Below the pieces are notes generated by a model. It was not told where the DNA came from and searched no databases. It was given only the letters and a program-made list of their open reading frames with translations. From Hydrogenophaga sp040372165 (lineage in GTDB: Bacteria; Pseudomonadota; Gammaproteobacteria; Burkholderiales; Burkholderiaceae_C), in NCBI RefSeq assembly GCF_040372165.1, contig NZ_BAABWG010000002.1:682001-746000 (forward strand): 64,000 nucleotides of DNA, given 5' to 3'. The position numbers and the translations under genes were made by a program. Below are positions 1 to 8,202 of this stretch, piece by piece; the stretch's first letter is position 1; the number at the start of each line of letters is the position of its first letter.

Positions 1-180
1 ACCCATGACCAGCATCAGGCCCCAGTCTTCAAAGCGCAGAAAGCTCAACACCACCTCGGGGCGGATCATGGTGGCATAGGACAGCCCAAAGCCGAACAGC
101 ATGCCGGCGAAGAGGGTGAAGAGCTCGCGGGAGGCGAGCTGGGCGCCCGTGAATCTGAGTGCAGGGGTAGCGGTTGTCAT
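1..180 (-). CDS. YeeE/YedE-family transporter half, partial (3' part outside the window)
   Basis: Reading from the ATG at 180, the frame is open to the window edge and gives about 60 residues. The peptide is hydrophobic in the middle, with a glycine-rich stretch (FAGMLFGFGLSYATMIRP) typical of YeeE/YedE (DUF6691-type) proteins, which import sulfur species such as thiosulfate. Its ATG overlaps the TGA of the upstream gene (ATGA, 177-180), so the two are translationally coupled. Two short halves encoded in tandem is the usual arrangement for this family when it is split. The family call rests on the N-terminal third and on the neighbour, so the substrate is inference. Confidence 0.72.
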   Translation of the reverse strand, partial: MTTATPALRFTGAQLASRELFTLFAGMLFGFGLSYATMIRPEVVLSFLRFEDWGLMLVMG

Positions 181-677
181 GCAGTGATCCAGGCCATCAG
201 ATTGGCGGTGATAAAGGCAGTGGCCATGAAGGTCAGGACTGCCAGGGCAGAAGGCCACTGCAGTGCGCCCATTCCACAGATGCCATGCCCGGAGGTGCAG
301 CCATTGCCGCGCCGTGCACCATAGCCAACCAGGAATCCGCCCACCAGGAGTTGCCACACAGGCACCTGGGTAGAGGACGCAGTGCCGTCAGAAAAGAACA
401 GCCACCACACCAGCGCACCGAGCATCAGGCCGGCCGCGTAGACCAGGCGCCATTGGCGCGAGCCGGTGAATCGGGCTTGTTGAAAGAACGGACGCCTGAT
501 CACGAATGACCAGGTGCTGCTGTACACGGAGCTCATGCCGCCAATGCGGCCCGTTGCCCAGAACAGGAGTGCTACGCCCAGGCCGATGCAGAGGCCACCC
601 ACCAGGTAGTGCGTCCAGCCCAGAGGAAACAGCATTTCCAGCCAGCCTGGCGAAGAAGAAACAGTCGATGCATTCAT
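177..677 (-). CDS. YeeE/YedE family (split-type) membrane protein
   Basis: A 166-residue membrane protein with four or five hydrophobic segments. It carries the family signature near residues 109-124 (GARRGNGCTSGHGICG), including the conserved cysteines that pass thiosulfate or sulfide through YeeE-type pores. The length matches half-size YeeE/YedE proteins, which work with a second half encoded next door; that partner starts at 180 and overlaps by 4 bases. In related bacteria such pairs often lie beside beta-lactamase-fold or ArsR-type sulfur genes, but none is in this window. A role in sulfur-compound uptake is inferred from family knowledge. Confidence 0.85.
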   Translation of the reverse strand: MNASTVSSSPGWLEMLFPLGWTHYLVGGLCIGLGVALLFWATGRIGGMSSVYSSTWSFVIRRPFFQQARFTGSRQWRLVYAAGLMLGALVWWLFFSDGTASSTQVPVWQLLVGGFLVGYGARRGNGCTSGHGICGMGALQWPSALAVLTFMATAFITANLMAWITA

Positions 678-908
678 GGGCGGCCATTATCGGCCCTGCC
701 CATGGCTTGCGTTGTTGTGCAAAGGATGGGCGTGGCGCCATGCGGGTCTATTGCGCATGGTGCGCTCGGGGAGCATGGGGCTAGCTGCCTTCTCGCATAC
801 GGCTGATCGCTACAGAGAAAGACCGAGTGTCCTGTCCACAGCCTTCCCGATTTCCCCTGGAGGACATGGACCTAGAATGGTCTGTGCAAGTTAGGGAGGG
901 AGGTTTGC

Positions 909-1535
909 ATGTTCAAAGGCATCAAAGGGGTCGTGATCGGCCTTGTGCTCGCAGGTCTGGTCGTCTGGTGGTGGTCAGGCATGGCGCCATCTCAACCGTC
1001 AGGTCTTGAGACACCACATGAAGCGATGAAGACGGTCAATGAGGCAGCCATGAAGAAGGACTTGCCAACGGTAGTCTCAGGCATAGATCACGAGAAACTT
1101 GCCCAGAGCATCAGGCTGTTTCTGATAGACGACCTGAAGGCAGAGTTTCTGAATCGTCGGCACGGTAAGTCCCGTGAGCAGAAGCGGCGGCTGGATGAGT
1201 TGCGCGATCAGATTCTCGAGGACGAGCTCGAGGGCACCTGGCGAACCGCCATGGATGCGGGTTCGCTTCGGCTGATGGTCCGGACAGGCTACGTGCCAGT
1301 CAAACTGTCGCCTGATTCTGCCCACTTTGAGAAGCTGCTGGCTGAATCTGCTGATCGTGACTGGAGCTCCAACTTTCGCTGGATTGTTCGGCGCAGCGGG
1401 GAGGACCAGTTTTTCGCAACGCCTGACCCGATGGGCCCCTTGTTTCCATATGCGAGTTGGGCAATGGTGGGCTTTCAGCTGAATGAGTCAGAAGCGGGCG
1501 ACTGGAAAATCTCCGGTGTTGTTCGGCTGCGCTAA
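909..1535 (+). CDS. Uncharacterised membrane-anchored protein (208 aa)
   Basis: I do not recognise a named family with certainty. Residues about 5-25 form one hydrophobic segment (GVVIGLVLAGLVVWWW), followed by a soluble domain outside the membrane. The domain starts with a helical stretch and has a charged region around residues 70-105. The ATG has a good ribosome binding site (GGGAGGGAGG just upstream). The layout of a membrane anchor plus a small domain acting on a paired (T/D)-rich helix recalls DUF2939-type proteins, but I would not assign it. It stands alone, convergent with the next gene. Confidence 0.7.
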   Translation: MFKGIKGVVIGLVLAGLVVWWWSGMAPSQPSGLETPHEAMKTVNEAAMKKDLPTVVSGIDHEKLAQSIRLFLIDDLKAEFLNRRHGKSREQKRRLDELRDQILEDELEGTWRTAMDAGSLRLMVRTGYVPVKLSPDSAHFEKLLAESADRDWSSNFRWIVRRSGEDQFFATPDPMGPLFPYASWAMVGFQLNESEAGDWKISGVVRLR

Positions 1536-1604
1536 GTGCGCCGCGTTGGCGGAGCGCCAATTTCCCCCAACTGGGCAGCCGCTCAAGGGGGTATGCACAC
1601 TGCT

Positions 1605-2528
1605 CTAGAAATACAAGGCCACTACCTCTTCCAGCACATCGTCTACCAGCACCGGCATGGCCAGCACAGACGCTATGCCTGGCGCCGGGGCTTTGTCTTC
1701 GGTCAGGAACTGAGCCTGCGCCACTGCGGTGCGCCATGCCTCTGCAATGGGGCTGGGTGCCTCAATGCTGTGCGTGGTGCCGTCGGCCAGATGTCCTTGC
1801 TGTTCGCAGAAGCCGCCAGAAAGCGTCAGCTTGTTCTTGCTGGACGTGTGCTTGCGCCAGACCTCTGTTCGCAAGGCGACGGGCGTTTCCTCCGCCGACA
1901 GCAAGGAAAACACCCAGGTATCAGTGCCCTTGGGACTGCACGGCATGGCCATGGCGCGGCCGATGCCGATGGCTTGTGCCAGCTCCTTGCGAAGAAAATG
2001 CCTGGACTCCGCCACATCGCTGACGCAGATCGCCTGGCCCTTCTGCCATGCCAGCCCGGGTATGCCGGTCCCCCGAGGCAGCCATCCGTCGCGCGTCAGG
2101 GCTTCGAGTTCTGCGGCCTTGGGCGAAGAGCCGAAATAGCCTTCCGCCAGGGATAGATCGGGCCCAATGCGGGCGTCGTTGTGCCAGAGCTCCACGGTGC
2201 CAATGGAGGACAAGGCCCCGCCCATGAGCAGCACGACCACGCAGCGCAATTGACGGTCCTGGAAGACTGGCAAGGCCACCGCGCAGGTCAGGTCGATCGC
2301 CCGGGCGGCTGCCGCACGTTTGAAATAGGTGCCGCTGAGCTCCCGCATCATGATCGGGTGGCCCTGATCCCAGGATCGCCCTGGAAGTCCTTCACCACGG
2401 GCGAAGATCATCTGCCGGGTCATGACTTCAAACGCACGCGCATCGGGGAACAGCCCGCTGGAGAGTTCAAGCGAAGCACCGTCGGCCGTGGGGACCCAGA
2501 CTTCGGCAATGCGGATAAAGGTCTTCAT
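1605..2528 (-). CDS. GAF-like sensory protein (two tandem GAF-type halves)
   Basis: A 307-residue soluble protein starting at MKTFIRIAEVWVP; an in-frame extension reaches 2666, but it is low quality and overlaps the divergent gene. Residues about 20-130 and 155-300 look like two GAF-type modules. Each has the family pattern of an FARGEGLPGRSW or TGIPGLAWQKG turn followed by a core strand (AVALPVF, AMAMPCS). GAF modules bind small ligands or act as sensors. No output domain is fused, so partner and ligand are unknown. The gene is divergent from the DUF1304 gene at 2682. Confidence 0.7.
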   Translation of the reverse strand: MKTFIRIAEVWVPTADGASLELSSGLFPDARAFEVMTRQMIFARGEGLPGRSWDQGHPIMMRELSGTYFKRAAAARAIDLTCAVALPVFQDRQLRCVVVLLMGGALSSIGTVELWHNDARIGPDLSLAEGYFGSSPKAAELEALTRDGWLPRGTGIPGLAWQKGQAICVSDVAESRHFLRKELAQAIGIGRAMAMPCSPKGTDTWVFSLLSAEETPVALRTEVWRKHTSSKNKLTLSGGFCEQQGHLADGTTHSIEAPSPIAEAWRTAVAQAQFLTEDKAPAPGIASVLAMPVLVDDVLEEVVALYF

Positions 2529-2681
2529 GGGGTAGCCATAGCAACTATCGAGCCAGTGCACAGGCTGGTCGTCTGCGCCATGCACTATGCTGCCCGGTGA
2601 ACTGTTAGGCTTTGCGGGCTTGCTTCTGCACAGCGTCCGCCGCCCTGCATTGCCGTCTTGCATCAATACTCAGAAATCCCG

Positions 2682-3032
2682 ATGTCCACAATTGCTCTTG
2701 TTCTCTCGTTGCTCGTTGGCGCCATCCATGTCTACATCCTGGTGCTGGAGATGTTTCTCTGGGACACGCCCACGGGCCACAAGGCCTTCGGGCTTGAACC
2801 CTCATTCGCGACGGCAACCAAGGTGCTGGCGGCGAACCAGGGTCTTTACAACGGGTTTCTCGCGGCGGGCATTGGCTGGGCACTCTGGTTCGGCGACAGG
2901 GGAGGTTTGCTGTTTGTGCTGGGTTGCGTGGCTGTAGCAGGTGTCTACGGTGCGGCCACGGCCAGCCGGCGCATTCTGTTCATCCAGACATTGCCAGCGC
3001 TGGCGGCCATCGCTGCTGTCCTGGCTGCGTAA
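2682..3032 (+). CDS. DUF1304 family inner-membrane protein
   Basis: A 116-residue protein with four hydrophobic segments. The N-terminal half has the DUF1304 signature: a conserved membrane histidine in GAIHVYILVLEMFLW, then GHKAFGL and ANQGLYNGFLAAG. The family function is unknown. The ATG at 2682 puts the first residues (MSTIAL) where the family normally begins; an upstream in-frame TTG at 2658 would add a non-hydrophobic tail and is less likely. The length matches the usual 115-125 residues. Confidence 0.88.
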   Translation: MSTIALVLSLLVGAIHVYILVLEMFLWDTPTGHKAFGLEPSFATATKVLAANQGLYNGFLAAGIGWALWFGDRGGLLFVLGCVAVAGVYGAATASRRILFIQTLPALAAIAAVLAA

Positions 3033-3135
3033 CCGGTGTGACACGTCATGCGGGCGGTCGGCTGAAGAATGGTCGGAGCGCTGAACCAGGCACTTCGATC
3101 CTTCCTTCCTTCACATTCACCACAACCGCTGCTGC

Positions 3136-4095
3136 ATGACCGACACCATCTCCCAGCCCCGCAACCGATTCCTCGCACACTCCGGCGCACGCTACCCCAT
3201 CATCCAGGCGCCCATGGGCTGGATCGCCCGTGCACCCCTGGCCTCAGCGGTGTCGCGCGCGGGCGGGCTGGGCATCATCGAAACGTCTTCGGGTGAAACG
3301 GCCAATTGTCAGGCTGAAATCACCAAAATGGCCGAAACCGGCCTGCCTTTTGGCGTGAACCTGCCCATCAGGTTCCTCAAGGACGACGCCATGCTGCGTT
3401 TTGTCTGTGAGTCGGGTGTGCGCTTCGTCACCACATCCGCTGGAAGCCCCGCCAAGTTCATTGCTCCACTCAAGTCGGCTGGCATCACGGTGTATCACGC
3501 AGTACCTACGCTGGACGCCGCGCTCAAGTGCGCGGACGCCGGCATTGATGGCCTGGTGGTCGAAGGTGCGGAGGGTGGCGGCTTCAAGAACCCGGAAGAA
3601 GTGTCCACCCTTGTGTTGCTCCAGGCCATCCGGGCGCGCGTGGATGTGCCGCTGGTGGCAGCGGGCGGCATTGTGGATGGCCGCGGCATGGCTGCTGCTT
3701 TTGCGCTGGGCGCAGAGGCGGTGCAAATGGGGACGCGCTTTGTGGCCTGCGCCGAGAGCCCTGTGCACCACAACTTCAAACAGGCCATTGTCGAGGCAGG
3801 GGACACGGGCACCTGGGTGCTCAATCGTCAGTCCAGCCCGTGCATTCGTGCACTCAAGTCTGAGCGGACTGCCGCCATCCATGCAGCCGGCACCATGCCG
3901 CCCGACACCTTTGCGGGCATCCAGCGGGTGTACTTTGAAGGTGACATGGAAGCCGCGCCTGCACTGGCCGGACAAAGCGCGGCGCTGATTCACGAAGTGA
4001 AGACGGCAGCACAAATCATCGACGGCATGGTCCGCGAATTTCACGAGGCCGGAAAGCGCATGGGTCAGATGGCGCAGCAGCAGAGCTTCGGCTGA
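3136..4095 (+). CDS. Nitronate monooxygenase-like flavoprotein
   Basis: A 319-residue FMN-dependent TIM-barrel protein of the 2-nitropropane dioxygenase / nitronate monooxygenase family. It starts with the family opening (RYPIIQAPMGWIA) and has the phosphate-binding strands VPLVAAGGIVDGRG and GAEAVQMGTRF near residues 175-205. Family members oxidise alkyl nitronates or act as FabK-like enoyl reductases. The loop that normally reads EAGGH, with the catalytic histidine, here reads EGAEGGGFKNPEE (about residues 142-154). This marks a subfamily whose substrate may differ. It stands alone on its strand. Confidence 0.85.
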   Translation: MTDTISQPRNRFLAHSGARYPIIQAPMGWIARAPLASAVSRAGGLGIIETSSGETANCQAEITKMAETGLPFGVNLPIRFLKDDAMLRFVCESGVRFVTTSAGSPAKFIAPLKSAGITVYHAVPTLDAALKCADAGIDGLVVEGAEGGGFKNPEEVSTLVLLQAIRARVDVPLVAAGGIVDGRGMAAAFALGAEAVQMGTRFVACAESPVHHNFKQAIVEAGDTGTWVLNRQSSPCIRALKSERTAAIHAAGTMPPDTFAGIQRVYFEGDMEAAPALAGQSAALIHEVKTAAQIIDGMVREFHEAGKRMGQMAQQQSFG

Positions 4096-4209
4096 TTGGC
4101 GGGCCAGCAACACCTGTCTCCAGGTCCATGAATCGCCCGGTGCGTTTCTGCCGGCTTTGAATTACCATGGCGCCAATTGCCGCACATTGCGGTGTTCAAA
4201 GGAGCCATC

Positions 4210-4350
4210 ATGGGCAAAGAGCAGCGTAGCCAGAAAATGGTGAAGAAACCGAAAAAGGACCTTGGTGCACCCAAAGGGCCGGTGGTCTCGGACCGTCCGG
4301 TCGCACCCGTCACCTCCGTCATGCCCAAGGGCAAGGAGCGATACAAGTAA
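4210..4350 (+). CDS. Short basic hypothetical protein (46 aa)
   Basis: A short gene with an upstream GGAG (GGAGCCATC then ATG). The product is Lys/Arg-rich (MGKEQRSQKMVKKPKKDLG) with a proline-containing tail ending KGKERYK. Small basic proteins of this layout are common in Comamonadaceae genomes, but I know no function for them. It is followed 40 bases later by the DUF427 gene on the same strand and may share its transcript. It could bind nucleic acid, judging only by charge. Confidence 0.55.
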   Translation: MGKEQRSQKMVKKPKKDLGAPKGPVVSDRPVAPVTSVMPKGKERYK

Positions 4351-4390
4351 GCCTTCGGGTCGGCTGGCCCGAAGCCAAGGAGTTCAGGCC

Positions 4391-4672
4391 ATGAAAGCCA
4401 CCTGGAACGGCGCCGTGATCGCCGAAAGCGACGACACCGTCTTGCTCGAAGGTAACCACTATTTCCCCGAAGATTCCCTCAACCGGGACGTGGTGACCTT
4501 CAGCAACCACCGGACCACCTGCCCCTGGAAGGGGCAGGCCCAGTACTATTCCCTGCTGGTCAACGGGGAGCTCAATCCGGACGCCGCCTGGTATTACCCG
4601 GACCCCAAGCCTGAGGCCGAAGAGATCCGTGGCCGCGTGGCTTTCTGGAAGGGCGTCAGGGTCGAGGCCTGA
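4391..4672 (+). CDS. DUF427 family protein
   Basis: A 93-residue protein that fits the compact DUF427 fold: MKATWNGAVIAES at the start, LLEGNHYFP and the core TTCPWKGQAQYYSL around residues 38-51. Family proteins are single-domain and of unknown function. I chose the ATG at 4391 because the family begins there and the region upstream belongs to the preceding small gene in another frame. A weak AAGGAG lies upstream (about 4377-4382). Length is normal for the family. Confidence 0.9.
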   Translation: MKATWNGAVIAESDDTVLLEGNHYFPEDSLNRDVVTFSNHRTTCPWKGQAQYYSLLVNGELNPDAAWYYPDPKPEAEEIRGRVAFWKGVRVEA

Positions 4673-4698
4673 CGTCGGGCCTCTCCTGACGGATCAGC

Positions 4699-5055
4699 TC
4701 AGGACATGAGGTTGGTCCATTTGCCGATGTTGAACACGTTGGCATAGCCGTTCTTCTTGAGCATCAAGCGCGCCATGCCGCTTCGCGTGCCACTGGCGCA
4801 GCACAGCACCACCGGCACGTTGGTCGGTATTTCACCGAGGCGCTGACCCAGCTCCTGCAGCGGAATGTTCATCGCATCCGGTGCACTGCCTGCGGCGAAT
4901 TCTGCGGGCGAACGCACGTCCACCAGCACGGCGCCCTGAGCCTTCAGTGCGGGCAGTTGCCCTTTGACACGCTGTGCGCTCCACCACTTGTAGCCGAACC
5001 AGGTTGCCAGCGCCATGAGTGGCCAGTACTGGCGGAAAAAGCTCTCGATATCCAT
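4699..5055 (-). CDS. Membrane-anchored rhodanese-like protein
   Basis: A 118-residue protein with an N-terminal hydrophobic segment (about residues 8-20) and one rhodanese domain. The domain has VLVDVRSPAEF and the active-site loop CCASGTRSG, so the catalytic cysteine is present. Single-domain rhodaneses move sulfane sulfur between thiols, cyanide or protein partners. The start at 5055 follows an AAGGAAA ribosome binding site; a longer form from 5079 is possible but lacks one. A sulfur role would fit the YeeE pair at the window start, but they are 4 kb apart. Confidence 0.9.
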   Translation of the reverse strand: MDIESFFRQYWPLMALATWFGYKWWSAQRVKGQLPALKAQGAVLVDVRSPAEFAAGSAPDAMNIPLQELGQRLGEIPTNVPVVLCCASGTRSGMARLMLKKNGYANVFNIGKWTNLMS

Positions 5056-5175
5056 GTTTTCCTTCGGTGATGCAGACACGCTGGTCGAACGGGGGCGAAA
5101 GGCCCACTATACACCTAGGAGTATGTATGCGAACGAGCCGGCAGGCAGGCGGGCGTGCAGTGCCAGTCCGAGGGG

Positions 5176-5526
5176 TCACAGGTATGAAGCGTCAGAGCCT
5201 GAGGGCATCCGCTGCTGCCATGCTTCCAGCCTGCGCTCCAGTTCCGCACGGTAGTTGAAGCCAGGGTCGGCCTGTTCCTTCAACTGCTCAAGCACTTCGA
5301 ATGCGAACCGGCTTTCACCCATTGCTTTCCAGTCGCTCATCAAGGCTGGATTGCGGTGGCTCCCAAAGCGAAGTTCGGTTCGGTGCCGGTTCAAGGAACC
5401 CGGGAGGTTGGTGCTCATGCCAATCAGCTGCCGCCCCGATTGCAGGTTCCGAACGGCGTATATGCCCATCTCCGGGAACGCCAGTTTGTAGGCCTGCACC
5501 CTGGCTTTGCGGTCAACCTTGTCCAT
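5176..5526 (-). CDS. GIY-YIG nuclease superfamily protein
   Basis: A 116-residue protein with a GIY-YIG-type core: GIYAV near residue 22, then the helix pair SLNRHRTELRFGSHRNPALMSDW and FAFEVLEQL. It is a single-domain member with no DNA-binding extension, like the small GIY-YIG proteins of unknown target found in many bacteria. Its start overlaps the end of the upstream DUF2239 gene by 14 bases, so both come from one transcript driven from the operator-promoter near 6006-6050. The tail after about residue 95 is Arg/Glu-rich. Confidence 0.78.
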   Translation of the reverse strand: MDKVDRKARVQAYKLAFPEMGIYAVRNLQSGRQLIGMSTNLPGSLNRHRTELRFGSHRNPALMSDWKAMGESRFAFEVLEQLKEQADPGFNYRAELERRLEAWQQRMPSGSDASYL

Positions 5527-5902
5527 GGAGGGGGTTCCACGCTTGCGCTGCCAAATCGGTGATCGGCTGCGCCACTTCTGGTGGCCAGCCATCTGCCAGC
5601 GAGCCCAGTCGGAAGAGGTCGCCGCCAAACAGCGCGCGACAGGCTTCTTCGAAGTGGGGCCGGTCGCCGGCAAGGTCGCGCATCAGGTAATAGCAGTCTT
5701 CCTTCAGGCGTTCGGCTCGGTGCCTTCCATGCACGTCACGTCGGGCGTTGTTCACCAATTGGCGCAAGCTGGCACCAGCGCTTCGCGGCTGCGCATCGAG
5801 CCATGCCCATTGTCGGGGCAGCAAGGCCACGCTGCGCGTTTCCAGCTGGGTCGCTGGTGGCCCTGCAGCAGTGGGAAGAGAGGGGTTTTTGATTTCAGAC
5901 AT
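5513..5902 (-). CDS. DUF2239-like protein (C-terminal half only)
   Basis: A 129-residue protein preceded by a strong ribosome binding site (AAAGGAGA). Residues about 25-110 match the C-terminal part of DUF2239 proteins as I remember it: SVALLPRQWAWLDAQ, SLRQLVNNARR, CYYLMRDLAGD, FEEACRALFGGD. The usual N-terminal half of the family, a beta-rich region of about 70 residues, is absent. There is no room upstream for it before the promoter, so this is a naturally short form or a split gene. It leads a two-gene operon with the GIY-YIG protein. Function unknown. Confidence 0.72.
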   Translation of the reverse strand: MSEIKNPSLPTAAGPPATQLETRSVALLPRQWAWLDAQPRSAGASLRQLVNNARRDVHGRHRAERLKEDCYYLMRDLAGDRPHFEEACRALFGGDLFRLGSLADGWPPEVAQPITDLAAQAWNPLHGQG

Positions 5903-6005
5903 GTGTATCTCCTTTGTTGAGAAAAGTTGGGTCTTAGGTGGCTGACGGCGAGGCGGGTGGCCTCGTCAAGCGGCAGGAATCTTCCTGGCGCCCGTCAGAC
6001 AGCTA

Positions 6006-6050
6006 ATTATTACCCGGGTAATAATGTTGCGTCAATATTACCCGGGTAAA
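6006..6050 (-). promoter_or_regulatory. Promoter with two TTACCCGGGTAA operator palindromes
   Basis: ATTATTACCCGGGTAATAAT (6006-6025) is a perfect 20-bp palindrome. A second core, TTACCCGGGTAA, lies at 6038-6049; centres are 28 bp apart. On the minus strand TTGACG (6035-6030), 17 bases and TAATAA (6012-6007) form a good sigma-70 promoter. The first palindrome covers the spacer and -10, and the second sits just upstream of -35. That is classic repressor geometry for the DUF2239/GIY-YIG operon. The regulator is not encoded nearby. The site may also affect the divergent GST gene at 6208. Confidence 0.75.
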
Positions 6051-6091
6051 AAACAACGGTTGCGGTCGACCAATGAGTGGCCTGGGTGGTG

Positions 6092-6120
6092 TGATGGGTG
6101 CGATGGGTGTGATGGGTGTG
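6092..6120. repeat. Three tandem 9-bp units (TGATGGGTG)
   Basis: TGATGGGTG, CGATGGGTG and TGATGGGTG follow each other without gaps, then TG begins a fourth. They lie in the intergenic region between the operator and the GST gene. No function is suggested by the sequence. Confidence 0.7.
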
Positions 6121-6207
6121 AGCCGTCCTCACCCTGACTTTTCAGCTGCCAATCGGGTTACACACGTTTGCTGAAGGGATTTGCTCCTGTGCCCTAGGAT
6201 CGCAGCC

Positions 6208-7035
6208 ATGAGCACCAAAACCACCCCCTACACCCCTCCTGCCGTCTGGACCTGGGATCAGGCCAGTGGCGGCAAATTCGCCAACATCAACCGCCCCATT
6301 GCCGGACCGACGCACGAGAAAGAACTGCCGGTGGGCAAGCACCCGCTGCAGCTCTATTCCATGGGCACGCCCAACGGCGTGAAGGTGACGGTGATGCTTG
6401 AAGAGTTGCTGGCCCAGGGCCACACTGGCGCCGAGTACGACGCATGGCTCATCAAGATCAGCGAGGGCGATCAGTTCTCCAGCGGCTTTGTCGAAGTCAA
6501 CCCCAACTCCAAGATCCCGGCCCTGCTCGACCGCAGTACCGAAACACCCACCCGAGTGTTCGAGTCCGGCGCGATCCTGCTGTACCTGGCCGAAAAGTTC
6601 AGAGCCTTTTTGCCCAAGGACTTTGCCAAGCGCACCGAAACGCTGAACTGGCTGTTCTGGCAAATGGGCTCAGCCCCTTATGTGGGTGGTGGATTTGGCC
6701 ACTTCTATGCCTATGCACCCGAGAAGTTCGAGTACCCAATCAACCGCTTTGCCATGGAAACCAAGCGCCAGCTCGACGTGCTCAACCGGCACCTGGCTGA
6801 CAAGTCCTATATGGCGGGCGACGAATACTCCATCGCCGACATCGCCATCTACCCCTGGTACGGCAACATGGTCGAGGGCAAAGCCTACGAGGCAGGCGAG
6901 TTCCTCTCGGTGCACGAGTACAAGCACGTGCAGCGCTGGGCAGCGTCCATTGCCGAGCGTCCGGCTGTGCAGCGGGGTCGCCGCATCAATCGCACGTGGG
7001 GTGATGCGTCAGAGCAAGTGCCTGAGCGCCATTGA
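6208..7035 (+). CDS. yghU: YghU-like glutathione S-transferase / disulfide-bond oxidoreductase
   Basis: A 275-residue GST-fold protein. The N-terminal thioredoxin-like domain (about residues 45-130) has LQLYSMGTPNGVKVTVMLEE and the glutathione-binding VNPNSKIPALLD and ESGAILLYLAEKF. The helical C-terminal domain follows, with YSIADIAIYPWYG. The N-terminal extension of about 45 residues before the GST fold (with YTPPAVWTWDQ) is characteristic of YghU. Known YghU proteins reduce disulfides with two glutathiones bound and have organic hydroperoxidase activity. It is single-gene and divergent from the operator region. Confidence 0.92.
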   Translation: MSTKTTPYTPPAVWTWDQASGGKFANINRPIAGPTHEKELPVGKHPLQLYSMGTPNGVKVTVMLEELLAQGHTGAEYDAWLIKISEGDQFSSGFVEVNPNSKIPALLDRSTETPTRVFESGAILLYLAEKFRAFLPKDFAKRTETLNWLFWQMGSAPYVGGGFGHFYAYAPEKFEYPINRFAMETKRQLDVLNRHLADKSYMAGDEYSIADIAIYPWYGNMVEGKAYEAGEFLSVHEYKHVQRWAASIAERPAVQRGRRINRTWGDASEQVPERH

Positions 7036-7110
7036 TTCAGAGCGCTGACCAGCCCTCTACAGGCGTGTGTCATCATTCCCGCATGTCATACATGAAGAGC
7101 GGGAGTGAGT

Positions 7111-8190
7111 ATGGAACGAATTTGCGGGGCGGCCGGCGAAAGGCCATGCACTGGAGCCACCAGCACCCCGTGGATGGCGGTTTTGGTAGGCACGGCGCTG
7201 AGTCTGGCACTTTGCGTGACGCCGGCTCTCTCGCAAGGCAGTTCGGGCGCGCCTGAAGTGGTGAAGCCTGGTGGGGCACTGGCGGCCCTCAAGCACCGCT
7301 CTGAGCTGCGTGACTATGCCCGGAAGATGGTGCAAGGCGAACTGTCCGCGCCTGAAGTGGCCGACTACATCACCAAAGGTGGTAGCTACCAAGCAGCCAG
7401 GTCGTACGACAGCACCCGGGACTTCCTGGTGGGTGCAGCAGGCGGGTCTGTTTTGCGCTTCTTCATCGACGGACCCCACGTGTCCGGCACGCGGCTCCCA
7501 CCGGACCGGCTCGAGAGTCTTGCGCTGCTTCTCGAAGCAGGGGCTGATCCCAACCTGCTCTCGGAAGACAGTGGCCTGCTTGGTGCAGCCCAGTTGTCCC
7601 CCACACTGTTCGCAGCGGCGGGAAATGATCTGCCGGCGCTCAGGCTTCTGGTCGCCAAGGGCGGCAAGCTCGATCAGCGCGAGCAGAAGTACGCCGCGAC
7701 CTATGGGCCGGCACTGGCACTTGCCACCCGCTCAGACGTGCTCGATTTTTTGTTGGCCAGTGGCGCAAACCTGGGCTTCAAGGACGACAGTGGCGCCAAC
7801 CTCATGCTGATGACCGTTGAGCAGGCCTACGGCTCGTCAGTACTGGACCGCGTACGCTGGCTGCTTGCCCAAGGCGTTTCGCCGCTGGCACAGGATCAGC
7901 ATGGCACCCATGCTGTGAAGCGTGCGGGCGAACTGCTCAAGCTGGCACAGTCACAGTCTGCCCTGGCGCATCAGGAGCATGAGCAGCACCTGAAAGAAGC
8001 GCGGGAGGCGATCTGGCCGGGCATGGGTCTGGATGAAAAGCGTCTGGCAGAGCGCCGCCAGGCACTGGAAGCGGATCGCGTAGCCGAGTGGGAGCCCATC
8101 TCCCGCATGCACACTGAGAGGCTTTCACGCCTCGATGCCGTCCGCCAGGCGCTGTTGAATGCTGCCCAGGAACGAAAACCTATGAATTAA
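7111..8190 (+). CDS. Exported ankyrin-repeat-like protein
   Basis: A 359-residue protein starting at ATG 7111 behind GGGAG; a GTG at 7105 is in frame but crowds that site. Residues about 15-40 form a signal peptide (MAVLVGTALSLALCVTPALS). The middle holds ankyrin-type repeats, recognisable by LLLEAGADPNLL, LPALRLLVAKGGKL, LDFLLASGANLGFKD and VRWLLAQGVSPLAQD at about 33-residue spacing. A charged helical tail follows after residue 280. Ankyrin repeats bind other proteins; a periplasmic partner is likely but not shown. Confidence 0.82.
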   Translation: MERICGAAGERPCTGATSTPWMAVLVGTALSLALCVTPALSQGSSGAPEVVKPGGALAALKHRSELRDYARKMVQGELSAPEVADYITKGGSYQAARSYDSTRDFLVGAAGGSVLRFFIDGPHVSGTRLPPDRLESLALLLEAGADPNLLSEDSGLLGAAQLSPTLFAAAGNDLPALRLLVAKGGKLDQREQKYAATYGPALALATRSDVLDFLLASGANLGFKDDSGANLMLMTVEQAYGSSVLDRVRWLLAQGVSPLAQDQHGTHAVKRAGELLKLAQSQSALAHQEHEQHLKEAREAIWPGMGLDEKRLAERRQALEADRVAEWEPISRMHTERLSRLDAVRQALLNAAQERKPMN

Positions 8191-8202
8191 GGGGATTTCC
8201 CC

